Assembly: GCA_002428985.1 (NCBI GenBank) | Contig: DIYL01000061.1 | Coordinates: 176,778-240,777 of the forward strand | Origin: Anaerolineales bacterium UBA6055 | GTDB taxonomy: Bacteria > Chloroflexota > Anaerolineae > Aggregatilineales > Phototrophicaceae | Length of the DNA: 64,000 bases | Direction: 5' to 3' | In this document: one piece after another, positions 17,893 through 27,480 of the stretch | Layout: each line of letters begins with the position of its first letter | Numbering within the stretch: position 1 is the first letter of the stretch | Notes under the pieces: model-generated | The model's input: the letters and a program-made list of their open reading frames with translations, nothing else | Database searches by the model: none | What the model was told of the DNA's origin: nothing | Position numbers and translations under genes: made by a program

Positions 17893-18984
17893 GTGTCTGA
17901 CAAAACGTTACGAGTGGTGGTCAGTAGTCTCGCCCTCATTATATTTGGATTTATTCTCGGCGGGGCATTCTCAACCACAGTTGCAGATGAGCCCGGTAGC
18001 CCCCGTGCCGAGTTGGTAACAGAAGCAGAACGTATTTATGTCGATGTGTACAGTCGGGTTGCACCGAGTGTTGTATCGATTACGACATCCTCGCGCGGTG
18101 GCGGTGATGATCAATTTTTTGCTGATGGCTCCGGGTCAGGTTTTGTAGTTGATCAAGTGGGACATATTGTCACCAACTTCCACGTCATTGACCGCGCCGA
18201 ACGCATTGAAATCAACTTCTTTGATGGCACAATTGTTGAAGCAACTGTTATTGGTATCGATCCTGATTCTGACCTTGCTGTGATCAAAGTCAATCTGCCA
18301 CCAGATAAACTCGTTCCTGTACCCTTAGGAAACTCCGATGATTTATTAGTCGGCCAATCCGTCTTGGCAATCGGTAACCCATTCAATAAAGACTGGACAT
18401 TGACTTACGGTATCGTCAGTGCGTTAAATCGGACAATTATTGGTTTGAACAACTATTCAATTGGCGGGGTTATTCAGACAGATGCTGCGATTAACCCCGG
18501 CAATAGTGGCGGTCCATTGCTTAACCTACGCGGTGAAGTCATTGGTGTGAACTCACAAATTGAATTACTCGACGGTGTTCGTCAAAATGCAGGTGTCGGT
18601 TATGCGATTCCGAGTAATCTGGTGAATCGTGTATTTAGCGACATCATCAATTTTGGTGAAGTCCAATATAGCTACATCGGTATCACGAACCGTCCGATTG
18701 ACTTCAACCTGATTCAAGATTTTAATTTACCGAATAATATCCAAGGTGTTGCTGTTCGTCAGGTACGTCCAAATACCCCAGCTGCACGTGGTGGCTTATT
18801 GACCATGGGTGTCGATAGTATTGATGTGATTACTGCTGTTGATGGTGTTCCAATTCGGAGTTTTGATGAATTGGTCGGGTATCTTTCGATTTACACGCGT
18901 CCGGGGCAAACAATTCAGTTAACTGTCTATCGTGCAAATCAACAAGTCACTTTGAACGTCACGCTGGATGTTCGTCCGGGTTAA
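17893..18984 (+). CDS. HtrA/DegP-type membrane-anchored serine protease with PDZ domain
   Basis: The product is 363 aa from the GTG at 17893, chosen for the AAAGG seven bases upstream and because the membrane helix (residues 6-30) then follows at once. A longer reading from a TTG at 17869 is less likely. The S1C trypsin-like domain has the triad His97 (TNFHVID), Asp127 (DSDLAVIKV) and Ser205 (NPGNSGGP). One PDZ domain (about 265-360) ends the protein. It degrades or refolds damaged envelope proteins. A strong hairpin at 19001-19030 ends the transcript. Confidence 0.93.
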   Translation: MSDKTLRVVVSSLALIIFGFILGGAFSTTVADEPGSPRAELVTEAERIYVDVYSRVAPSVVSITTSSRGGGDDQFFADGSGSGFVVDQVGHIVTNFHVIDRAERIEINFFDGTIVEATVIGIDPDSDLAVIKVNLPPDKLVPVPLGNSDDLLVGQSVLAIGNPFNKDWTLTYGIVSALNRTIIGLNNYSIGGVIQTDAAINPGNSGGPLLNLRGEVIGVNSQIELLDGVRQNAGVGYAIPSNLVNRVFSDIINFGEVQYSYIGITNRPIDFNLIQDFNLPNNIQGVAVRQVRPNTPAARGGLLTMGVDSIDVITAVDGVPIRSFDELVGYLSIYTRPGQTIQLTVYRANQQVTLNVTLDVRPG

Positions 18985-19000
18985 ACCCTAAAGTATTGAT

Positions 19001-19030
19001 ATAGGGGAGAGTTTGCAAACTTTCCCCTAT
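19001..19030. terminator. Bidirectional terminator hairpin between two convergent genes
   Basis: ATAGGGGAGAGTTTG is followed directly by CAAACTTTCCCCTAT, its reverse complement with one G-T mismatch. It lies 17 bases after the HtrA stop and 15 bases before the stop of the opposing gene, so it can end both transcripts. Confidence 0.75.
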
Positions 19031-19044
19031 AATATGTTTCCGTC

Positions 19045-20151
19045 TTAACGTGGCATTGCGTTGAGTGTAACAATCACCTGATCGAAGCTACTACTATCTT
19101 TATCGAGCATCCCCCGACGTTTTGCTTCATTCCATTCTGGTGTCCGCAACAATTCATCTTTCGCCACCATCAAACGTAATTGTTTGACGAAGACTTCCAA
19201 TGCTTTCAGCATATCTTCAATTTCGTGGTCTGGTAGAACATCACCTAATAAGGTGCGGAATAGTTCGACATCCAACTCCGACATTTTGCGTGCTTGGTCG
19301 AGTGTGAGAACGCGCGCAATCGGCGAATATTCATTGATTTGTGCTTTTACATTCAATTGATCGGATAACGCCGCACTATTTCCAAGCCCTGTTACCCCTA
19401 AAAGCAGTCCATCCATTCCTTTGACAGTCACGACAGGATTTTCCATCATCTTTTGCATAATGACATCTTTAGGGAAGAACATCGACATAATGATTTCTAG
19501 CTTAATCATCATTTCACGTACATCATCACTGAAGAAGTATGGCCGTTTAGTAACTTCAGCATCTTCTTCGCTAAGCGAGTAGACGCTTTCAGGATGTGCT
19601 GGCAGATATTCTGGATATTTACCTTCAAGAATGTCGACTAAGAAGCCGTTTTGGTCAGGCATGTAGCCCATCTCACTAAACATATCAAGCATTGGGGTTA
19701 GTTCAGCTTTAGGGAAGACTTCCTCTAACCGGATGGCTGCTTTGGTATAGTTTTCGATACGCTCATTCATTTCTTGCATTTTGAGGGCATCATCACGTGC
19801 TTGACTATTGTCTTTTTGTTCGACTTGTTGATCATCCTGCTTCGAATTCTTGGATTTCTTACCTTTGCTTTCACCCTCAGCTTCAGGTGTATTGGTCGCA
19901 TTTTCTTCTTCAGCGCGTGCAATTAATGCTGCGTTTTCGTTGAGAACGCGCTGGACAGCTTGATTACCGAGGACACTCTGCATTGCCATAATCGTATCAG
20001 GATTCGTCATTAGGGCAGGGTTTTTTAAGGCACTTTGTACCTCATCAACAGGGTCTTTCTGTTTAACTTGTGATGGTACGAGTTCTTCATCGTGCCGCCG
20101 CTTCCGCCGCCGTTTGCGCTTGCGCTGATACCCCATGCTCTGTGACCTCAT
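19045..20151 (-). CDS. Unknown acidic/basic low-complexity protein with a GNQAVQR motif
   Basis: The product is 368 aa and unrecognised as a whole. The N-terminus is extremely basic (RKRKRRRKRRHDEE, residues 10-23). At about 60-70 is the sequence MQSVLGNQAVQRVL, like the LQxxxGNxAVQRLL motif in proteins linked to extracellular contractile injection systems (usually beside a DUF4157 domain, absent here). Then come a charged disordered stretch (GESKGKKSKNSKQDDQQVEQ) and a helical C-terminal domain of about 230 residues. There is no signal peptide. GAGG before the internal ATG at 20136 (MGYQRK...) makes that start slightly better. Being an eCIS-type cargo is a hypothesis only. Confidence 0.8.
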   Translation of the reverse strand: MRSQSMGYQRKRKRRRKRRHDEELVPSQVKQKDPVDEVQSALKNPALMTNPDTIMAMQSVLGNQAVQRVLNENAALIARAEEENATNTPEAEGESKGKKSKNSKQDDQQVEQKDNSQARDDALKMQEMNERIENYTKAAIRLEEVFPKAELTPMLDMFSEMGYMPDQNGFLVDILEGKYPEYLPAHPESVYSLSEEDAEVTKRPYFFSDDVREMMIKLEIIMSMFFPKDVIMQKMMENPVVTVKGMDGLLLGVTGLGNSAALSDQLNVKAQINEYSPIARVLTLDQARKMSELDVELFRTLLGDVLPDHEIEDMLKALEVFVKQLRLMVAKDELLRTPEWNEAKRRGMLDKDSSSFDQVIVTLNAMPR

Positions 20152-20326
20152 CTCTACTGGATTGCTACGTTTATCCTATCACCTTTTCATAACAGACACA
20201 ATTTAAGGCGACTACAAATACAATAATTTTACATCATCTGAACAGCTAATTTTTCAGCCCATACTCATATATGTGATTTATCATTCAATAGATTCAGAAT
20301 ATCTTAAAAATAAGGAGCATATCATC

Positions 20327-21676
20327 GTGGCAGACCGTCCAGCGGGTCCCAAAGGTAATCTAATTCTAGGAAGTGCTCCTGATTTTTTGAATAACACCTT
20401 ACAATTTTTTGATGATTTACGGGATTATGGGGATGTCGCCCATTTCCGTTTTTTGTGGCATCAAGATTATGTCATTAATTCGCCAGAACTCATCCGCGAA
20501 GTGCTCATCACAAAAGCCGACCACTTCAACAAAACCAAACTCTTCAAACGTGTCGCTGAAGAAGACACATTATTTACAGGCGACGGGGACTTTTGGAAGA
20601 AACAGAGAAAACTACTCCAACCCGCCTTCCATACAGGACGCATCGGTGGATATGTCGATGTTATGCGCGATTATACGAATGCTTATCTCGAAAAATGGGA
20701 AGACGGGGAACAACGGTCTATCACCAACGATGTAACCGAAATCACGATTCGGATTTTTACCAAAGCATTATTCGATGCTGAAATTGGTGAGGAATCCTAT
20801 AAAGCTGCGATGGCATTAAATCGGCTGGTAAACTTATTTAATACATTGCTGGCGGGTGGCTCAGTGGTGCCACGATGGGTTCCGACGAAGACCAATCGGA
20901 TTGCAAAAGAGTCGGAAGCTACCCTGCGCGAAATTTTGATGAAGATGATACACGAACGTCGGGAATCGGGTGAAGACCACGGTGATTTGCTATCTATGAT
21001 GATCCACTCCACATATGACGATGGATCGAAAATGACTGACGAGCAACTATATGCTGAGGTGAGTGCCTTGTTTATTGCTGGACAAGAAGCGAATGCTGGC
21101 ATGATTTCATGGGCATTGTACATGCTCTCCCAACATCCAGATCTTGCGCAAAAATTCTATGACGAGGTTGATACAATCCTTGGTGATCGCCCCGTGACAT
21201 TGGATGACCTAAAGAATCTGACATACACTGATATGTTTATCAAAGAGACGTTACGCCTGTACCCGCTCGCGTATGCTTTCTCGCGTGATGTCATTCAGGA
21301 TGTTGAATTGGGTGGATATACTATTCCAGCAGGTGCATCAGTTCATATTTCGCCGTGGTCGTTGCATCGTAATTCTGACATCTGGGATGCTCCTGATACA
21401 TTTGACCCCAAACGCTTCCACGGAGAACATGGCGCCGAGTATGGTAAATATGATTATCTACCATTTGGGGGTGGGCCGCGTGTTTGTATCGGTAATCACT
21501 TTGCCATTATGGAAGCTAAAGTTTGTCTAGTAACTATTGCTCAACGGTATCGTCTTGACCTTGCACCGGGTTATACGATTACACCAGATAGACAATTTAC
21601 GATTTACCCGAGTGATGGTTTGCCGATGATCGTGCGCCAACGGGAAAGGGTTCCAGCAACGGCTACTGTATCATAG
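20327..21676 (+). CDS. Cytochrome P450
   Basis: The product is 449 aa from the GTG at 20327, which has AAGGAG nine bases upstream; an ATG at 20273 gives a poor leader. Heme ligand Cys387 sits in FGGGPRVCIGNHFA, and the K-helix is ETLR (Glu307, Arg310). The I-helix reads AGQEANAG: the acid Glu254 is present, but the usual following Thr is Ala255. No membrane anchor is seen, so it is a soluble CYP102/CYP110-like monooxygenase for a fatty acid, terpene or polyketide. No ferredoxin or reductase gene adjoins it. Confidence 0.93.
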   Translation: MADRPAGPKGNLILGSAPDFLNNTLQFFDDLRDYGDVAHFRFLWHQDYVINSPELIREVLITKADHFNKTKLFKRVAEEDTLFTGDGDFWKKQRKLLQPAFHTGRIGGYVDVMRDYTNAYLEKWEDGEQRSITNDVTEITIRIFTKALFDAEIGEESYKAAMALNRLVNLFNTLLAGGSVVPRWVPTKTNRIAKESEATLREILMKMIHERRESGEDHGDLLSMMIHSTYDDGSKMTDEQLYAEVSALFIAGQEANAGMISWALYMLSQHPDLAQKFYDEVDTILGDRPVTLDDLKNLTYTDMFIKETLRLYPLAYAFSRDVIQDVELGGYTIPAGASVHISPWSLHRNSDIWDAPDTFDPKRFHGEHGAEYGKYDYLPFGGGPRVCIGNHFAIMEAKVCLVTIAQRYRLDLAPGYTITPDRQFTIYPSDGLPMIVRQRERVPATATVS

Positions 21677-21814
21677 CTAAATACCTCGACATTCTTAATA
21701 TGTTAAATGATATTAAAAATGTTAACAAATATTGTGATTTGCTAATATTTATCCTCTTTATCTCATCTTTCTGTTATCATTAGGATGTTGGGATACATAG
21801 AGGTATATACATAG

Positions 21815-22201
21815 ATGACTTATATTCTGATCGTTGAAGATGATGTCGATAGTGCAGAAATCCTTTCTCACCACCTAAACCAACATCTTGCGCTTCCTAT
21901 CGAGCATGTCGCTAATGGCTACGAAGTGCTAAGAATGGTCAAAAATAATCCACCAGATTTAATTTTTATGGATGTAAATTTACCGGATGATGATGGTCGT
22001 GTGATTTGTAACCAGATCAAAAATCGATTGGGTGACAACGCGCCGAAAATTATCGTGATGACAGCTGCTCATAATGATGCACAAAATATTGTTGCCCGTC
22101 AAATGGGTGCGGACGATTTTATTGGTAAACCCTTACGGATGAATCGGGTTATCAAAAAAGCGAAGCACTATTTGGTCGCAAAACAGGATAACTCAGCATA
22201 A
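21815..22201 (+). CDS. Single-domain response regulator (CheY-like receiver)
   Basis: The product is 128 aa and is a receiver domain only. The acidic pocket is Glu8/Asp9/Asp10 in IVEDDVD, the phospho-acceptor is Asp53 in IFMDVNLPDDDG, the switch Thr is at 83 (VMTAAH) and Lys105 is in IGKPL. It should accept phosphate and act by protein contact. A large MASE1/PAS kinase is encoded 1 kb away on the other strand and could be its partner, but no operon links them. The start at 21815 has AGAGG upstream. Confidence 0.92.
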   Translation: MTYILIVEDDVDSAEILSHHLNQHLALPIEHVANGYEVLRMVKNNPPDLIFMDVNLPDDDGRVICNQIKNRLGDNAPKIIVMTAAHNDAQNIVARQMGADDFIGKPLRMNRVIKKAKHYLVAKQDNSA

Positions 22202-22350
22202 CACCTCAATTAGATACACAATAACTTACAATACCCTAATTATGGAGTTTTTGTGTTGTATGGGTTGTATTTCAGTTGTTGCAGATTTCTAATGCGACTC
22301 CAATTGACACAGTGACTGACAACCTTCTAAGATGAGTATGTTGCTATTCA

Positions 22351-23163
22351 ATGATGAGAGACACTATGTTGCAAACCAGTCTGCGATGGTTGTGGAAATG
22401 CCTCAAATTTCCAGCGAAGTTAGTCCTTAAACTCTTAAATTTTGTACGTAAACAAATTTTCGGCGGTGGCCTCCTTGTCAAACGAGGGGATGTCTATTAT
22501 ATGCCGGTGTGGCTACCCATTGTTATCGCAATTATGTTAGCAGTTCCGGTGGTATGGGATGATGTCGCGAGTGTTGCAAAGCGTGTTATCGATCGTGTTA
22601 CATTAACCCTCGTTCAGTTAGCACCGCGACCGGGTAATGGTGAAATTGCTGAATTTTTTGCCCCATCGGTACAACACTGGTCAGATGATATTGTCACATG
22701 GTCACAGACTTATGAGGTGGATACACAACTTATGGCAACTGTGATGCAGATTGAATCATGCGGGCACCCCACTGTTGTGAGTAGTGCGGGGGCGCGCGGA
22801 TTATTTCAGGTCATGCCGTTCCATTTTGAAGATGGCGAAGATATGGTTGACCCGAATACCAATGCGATGCGTGGCGGATTATTCCTCAATTATTGTTATA
22901 CCGCCGCTGGGGGAGATATCGGATTAACGCTAGGGTGTTACAACGGTGGACCATCGGTGATTAATCGTCCGCTGAGCACATGGCCGAATGAGACACAACG
23001 ATATTATCGGTGGGGTGTCGGAATTTATAGCGATGCTATCGTGAATCGTACCCAAAGCGATACCCTCAATCAATGGATGGAAGCCGGAGGTAGTCGCTTA
23101 TGCACCAGCGCAATGAGTCAACTTTTGACTTACTCCCCGTTTGTTGCTGAGGCATCATCTTGA
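22351..23163 (+). CDS. Membrane-anchored lytic transglycosylase (SLT domain)
   Basis: The product is 270 aa. One membrane helix (about 50-72, VWLPIVIAIMLAVPVVW) is followed by an SLT/GH23 domain. The catalytic Glu is in MQIESCGHPT, followed by the hallmark SSAGARGLFQVMP and a later LTLGCYNGGPSVI. It cleaves the MurNAc-GlcNAc bond of peptidoglycan. An internal ATG at 22366 preceded by GAGAG is an alternative start. Its 3' end overlaps that of the opposing kinase gene by 34 bases. Confidence 0.9.
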   Translation: MMRDTMLQTSLRWLWKCLKFPAKLVLKLLNFVRKQIFGGGLLVKRGDVYYMPVWLPIVIAIMLAVPVVWDDVASVAKRVIDRVTLTLVQLAPRPGNGEIAEFFAPSVQHWSDDIVTWSQTYEVDTQLMATVMQIESCGHPTVVSSAGARGLFQVMPFHFEDGEDMVDPNTNAMRGGLFLNYCYTAAGGDIGLTLGCYNGGPSVINRPLSTWPNETQRYYRWGVGIYSDAIVNRTQSDTLNQWMEAGGSRLCTSAMSQLLTYSPFVAEASS

Positions 23164-26100
23164 ACGGTTGTTGAGGGTTTATCGCCTAATGGTAACCAGA
23201 CAGTAAAAATCGAGCCTTCATCAACATTGCTTTCGACATCCAGATGACCGTCATGTGCATCGATAATTTCTTTAACAATGGATAACCCTAATCCAGTGCC
23301 AGGGATTGTGCTTTGTCCAGCGCGTTCACCACGATAAAATCTTGTAAATAGATAGGGTTTATCTTCTGGGGCGATTCCCATTCCCGTATCTTCAACGCGT
23401 AAGTACACTCGTTTTGTAATACTATCTTGTCCAGTTGTGATTGTGATATGCCCCTCTTGTGTATATTTGATGGCATTACCGACCAGATTTGTCACAACCT
23501 GTGATAAATGACTTTCTACGCCCCAAATATTAGGGATTGTATCATCTAGATTATTGATTATTTTCAAACCAGCAAGATCTGCCCGAGGTTGAAGGGCTTG
23601 TATTGCATGATCAATTAGTTCATTGAATGATAAGTTCACAAACGCGATGTTGTTCTGCGACATATCAATGACCGAGAGATCAAATGCATTCTCTACAAAT
23701 TCACTTAAGCGGTCAATTTGCATCTGGAGTCCATCAATGTGTCGTGTGAGATTACTTGTGTCTTTGCTATTACGCAGTAGATACAGACGGGTATGGAGCA
23801 CTGTGAGGGGTGTCCGCATCTCGTGGGACATATCAGCGATGAATTTTGATCGTAGACGATCTAGCTCAAGTAACTGCTCATTTTTCTTGCGCAGTTCACG
23901 CGTAGCTTGAATGACACGTTCTTCGAGTTTTTGTTCATACCGATATTTTGCCGTCACATCTCGTAAATTGCCTTCAAAATAGAGGAGATTACCCACATCA
24001 TCTAAATATGCTCTTGAACGAATACCCGCTGTGATGATTTCACCATTTTTCTTCTTGAGTTCGATGATGTGTTCACTGTACATACTTTCTTCATTGGTTG
24101 CAAAAATCATCTGTTTTTCGCGCTCGTCAACATCAGTATAGACGTCCTGCGCAAGGTCTAAAGCATATAATTCCTCAACGCTATCGTACCCGAGAATTTC
24201 TGCAAGTGCCGGATTCGCACTCGTAATATGCCCTTGAGCATTAGTCCGATACATACCAACAAGAGCATTCTCGAATATTGTCCGGTAGCGTTCTTCACTT
24301 TCACGTAGTGCTATTTCTTTCTCCTTTAAGTCGTTGATGTCAATGCCCACACCTAATAAACAGGCTTTACCATTGTATTCCAACCGATACCCATTCATCA
24401 GATGCTGAACGTGTGTGCCATCATGTTTCAGTATTGGGAGTTCACGGACTGCATAGCCATCCTCAAAGGCTTCTTGGATTGCCTCCATCACATCATCTTT
24501 AGATTCGGGCGGGAAGAAGTCAATCGGGTTTGCGATTAGAATCTCCTCGGGAGACAACCCACTTATATTTTCTAACTCACGATTCCAGCGCAAAAATTGA
24601 CCCTCTTGATCAAAGAAGTAAAACACGCCTGGTAAAGCATCGAGAAGTTGGTCAGTTAGGTTAATCTCTGCAAATAGGCGGTCTTCGGCGAGTTTACGGT
24701 CGGTGATATTTTCGATAATTGCAATCGTATACAAATCGTCGCCATCTGTATCCGGAACGGGAGCATCAAAACGGCTGACAGATACATTTGCCCACACGGT
24801 ACTCCCATTTTTATGAACATAGCGTTTTGTTACTGTGAAGTGATCAATTGCACCATCAACAAGTTGTTGATGCAACGAAAGATTTTCGTCGTTATCCCCG
24901 GGGTAAGTGATGTCATCAAATTGGGTTTCTTGTAGTTCGTCAGCACTATAGCCTAACATATTGGAAAATGCGCGATTGACCATCCCGATGTTGCGGTCTT
25001 GTCGGGTGACGACAATAGGTAGACTGGCATTTTCAAAAACTGCTCTAAACCGCTTTTCATCTTCTTTAATTGATGCTTGTAGCTGTCTTGCTTCTGTAAC
25101 ATCTCGGCTGATACTAATGGCGTATTCACATTCATTTTGCTCGTTCCAGACTAACCCTATGGAAGTAGAAATCCAGCGGATTGAACCATCTGGACGATTG
25201 TAGCGTAAATCTATGGTATAACTACTTTGATGGTTCTTAACAGCTTTGTTGAATACCGTTTCTATACGATCTATATCATCTGGATGGACGTAGTCGTTAA
25301 TTGTCATTTGAGATAGTTCGTATGAGCTATATCCCGTTAGGTTTTGATGAACAGGATTTGACATAATGATGCGACCGGTTGTATCAGTCACTGCAATACC
25401 ATCGGCAGATTGAGCGAATAAGGTGCGGAAAAATGATTCACTACGTTGGAGTTCTTGTTCGAATCGCTTACGAATGGTGATGTCTAGGACTGTGCCCTCA
25501 TAATATAACATCTCACCATCGTCATCATAAACAGCATATGCATTTTCGGTTACCCAAAACTTCTGGCGCGTTTTAAGATGATAAACTTCAGATTCAAAGT
25601 CAGCCACCTCGCCATCACGTCTGAGATCCTCTAAAAATGCCGTGTAGCGTTTAGGATGAACATAGAATTCCATCGACTTATCAGCATATTCAGTCATGAG
25701 CTCTCTCGAAGATTCAAAACCCAGTAAGTTAGCAAGTGAACGGTTTACTGCAACCGTCTTACCATCGGGGTTACATCGATACATGCCCACTCTGGTATTT
25801 TCGAAGAGTGTGCGGAATTCGGATTCACTTCTCCTTTGGGCTTCTTGCGCTTCCAACAAGGGGCTCACATCGGTCAAGACCGAAATAGAACCGTGATATT
25901 CCCCATCTATTGTGCGAGCCACACCCGTGGCCATCACAACAATTTCACGACCATCATTATGCTGGAGCACTACACGATAAGTTGATGACTCCCCTGTTTG
26001 ACGTAATTTGAAGACTTCATCTAGTTCAGGTTTAAAAGAATCTGCTATGTACTCATATGGACTTGTTCCAACAAGTGATTCGGGATCATGCCCGATAAGG

Positions 26101-27128
26101 TCACCAAATGCAGGATTGATATATTCATATAATCCATCTTTGTTGACAACTGTTACACCTTGCCCCAAGTTGTTCAATATCTGTGTCATTGCATCGCGCT
26201 CTTTACGTAATGTGAGTACAATCTCATTACGCTCATCTAAAAGCATCTTAGAACCCAAAACGAGAACTGTGCCGACACCAAGCGTAGACCAAATAAAGAC
26301 AAATCGATCCACTAATGATAGGGAATAAATAAATCCTACTTCTGATTGGACATTCCACAACATAAAACTCATCATGATGACATTAACGAGAGCGACTTCA
26401 CGCAGACGGAAGCGGGCAATTGACCAGATGAGAGGAGGAGCAATGAAATAAAATATATAGAATTCCGATACTTGTAAGATATTAGCAAACCCAACCAAAT
26501 TGAGTAACAAGGCTACCCCAATGAGTATCACTCGTTCAAGAGCATCACGGCCTTCATGTAACGGTGTCTGATCGGCTGCCCAAATGAGAATACAAGGGGT
26601 GATAAACGTAACGGCTAATGCCGCACCGAGCCACACTGTAAAGAATTGAAGAAAAAAAGCTGGTGCTGTATAGGTAAGGTCATTTTGAGCGAAGCCAACC
26701 ACTGTTGCAGGAATAGCACCAATGAACATACTGATAAACCCGCCTACTGTAATGACCCGCATTAAAGCTTTCAGGTTGCCTATTGTGAGGTCTAAGCGCA
26801 TCACCGATGTCAAAAGATACGTGGCTATAAAAACCGTTGTCGTATTTGATATGCCGAGTAATAAGGCCGTTGATAATGGAAATTCATTGATTGCCGAGAC
26901 ACCGATGATACTTATGAAAATCCCAACCAGATAACGAGAACCACCTAGTAATACTACCGCTAGGGTCATCCCACTTGGCAACCAGACGATGAATAAATTT
27001 GGAGTAGGGCTAAAAACCTCACCACTCAATAATGCGAGGAACAAATATGCAATCACCATAATGGTCAGACTTGCCAGATAACGCCATCCAGATTGTGGTA
27101 ATACAGGCTTATCGAATGCGTATGTCAT
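23130..27128 (-). CDS. MASE1 membrane sensor histidine kinase with a long array of PAS domains
   Basis: The product is 1332 aa. Residues 10-300 are a MASE1-like domain of eight or so membrane helices. Six or seven PAS/PAC repeats follow (for example FRTLFENTRVGMYRCNPDG, FRTLFAQSADGIAVTDTTG, YRTIFENALVGMYRTNAQG), several of the near-identical VGMY kind. HisKA has His1102 in ADMSHEMRTPL, then HATPase_c with NLVGNAIKYT, EDTGMGI, YLFTRFYRG and GTGLGLSIV. A functional kinase is expected. There is no receiver. MASE1 domains sense small ligands in the membrane. The AT-rich upstream 350 bases hold the promoter. Confidence 0.93.
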   Translation of the reverse strand: MTYAFDKPVLPQSGWRYLASLTIMVIAYLFLALLSGEVFSPTPNLFIVWLPSGMTLAVVLLGGSRYLVGIFISIIGVSAINEFPLSTALLLGISNTTTVFIATYLLTSVMRLDLTIGNLKALMRVITVGGFISMFIGAIPATVVGFAQNDLTYTAPAFFLQFFTVWLGAALAVTFITPCILIWAADQTPLHEGRDALERVILIGVALLLNLVGFANILQVSEFYIFYFIAPPLIWSIARFRLREVALVNVIMMSFMLWNVQSEVGFIYSLSLVDRFVFIWSTLGVGTVLVLGSKMLLDERNEIVLTLRKERDAMTQILNNLGQGVTVVNKDGLYEYINPAFGDLIGHDPESLVGTSPYEYIADSFKPELDEVFKLRQTGESSTYRVVLQHNDGREIVVMATGVARTIDGEYHGSISVLTDVSPLLEAQEAQRRSESEFRTLFENTRVGMYRCNPDGKTVAVNRSLANLLGFESSRELMTEYADKSMEFYVHPKRYTAFLEDLRRDGEVADFESEVYHLKTRQKFWVTENAYAVYDDDGEMLYYEGTVLDITIRKRFEQELQRSESFFRTLFAQSADGIAVTDTTGRIIMSNPVHQNLTGYSSYELSQMTINDYVHPDDIDRIETVFNKAVKNHQSSYTIDLRYNRPDGSIRWISTSIGLVWNEQNECEYAISISRDVTEARQLQASIKEDEKRFRAVFENASLPIVVTRQDRNIGMVNRAFSNMLGYSADELQETQFDDITYPGDNDENLSLHQQLVDGAIDHFTVTKRYVHKNGSTVWANVSVSRFDAPVPDTDGDDLYTIAIIENITDRKLAEDRLFAEINLTDQLLDALPGVFYFFDQEGQFLRWNRELENISGLSPEEILIANPIDFFPPESKDDVMEAIQEAFEDGYAVRELPILKHDGTHVQHLMNGYRLEYNGKACLLGVGIDINDLKEKEIALRESEERYRTIFENALVGMYRTNAQGHITSANPALAEILGYDSVEELYALDLAQDVYTDVDEREKQMIFATNEESMYSEHIIELKKKNGEIITAGIRSRAYLDDVGNLLYFEGNLRDVTAKYRYEQKLEERVIQATRELRKKNEQLLELDRLRSKFIADMSHEMRTPLTVLHTRLYLLRNSKDTSNLTRHIDGLQMQIDRLSEFVENAFDLSVIDMSQNNIAFVNLSFNELIDHAIQALQPRADLAGLKIINNLDDTIPNIWGVESHLSQVVTNLVGNAIKYTQEGHITITTGQDSITKRVYLRVEDTGMGIAPEDKPYLFTRFYRGERAGQSTIPGTGLGLSIVKEIIDAHDGHLDVESNVDEGSIFTVWLPLGDKPSTTVQDDASATNGE

Positions 27129-27480
27129 TGTATTCTATACTTCACTACTAGTATCTAACTTGAGTGTAATACAAAAGATGATATTGTAGTGTAAAAAATC
27201 AGTATGTTAATGATGAGAGCGTTAATTATTGGCTGATTCCTTTGAGTATAAGATCAATCATATCCTGTGTGAGATTCTTAGGTTTTTTGGTAGAAATTTG
27301 ATTACTAGATGTAATATTTGCTATACATGTAGCATTGTTTAAGGGCTTTGCAACGATATTTGCAAAATTACAGACTTTGGGAATTATAGATTTTATATAC
27401 AGTTCAAATTCAATAAAAATACAAAAGCCATCTGACTATTCATGATGGCATTTTAAGTTTAGTAATGGAGATGGATAGGG
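27129..27480. other. AT-rich intergenic region with a terminator, no gene seen
   Basis: The left part is upstream of the MASE1 kinase and should contain its promoter. The right part lies 3' of the SDR gene and carries the hairpin at 27423-27454. I found no reading frame with coding character in it. Confidence 0.5.
27423..27454 (-). terminator. Rho-independent terminator of the SDR gene
   Basis: GCCATC (27427-27432) pairs with GATGGC (27444-27449) around an 11-base loop, with a T run in the minus direction (CTTTTGT) and another TTTT on the plus side. It lies 27 bases past the SDR stop. Confidence 0.65.
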
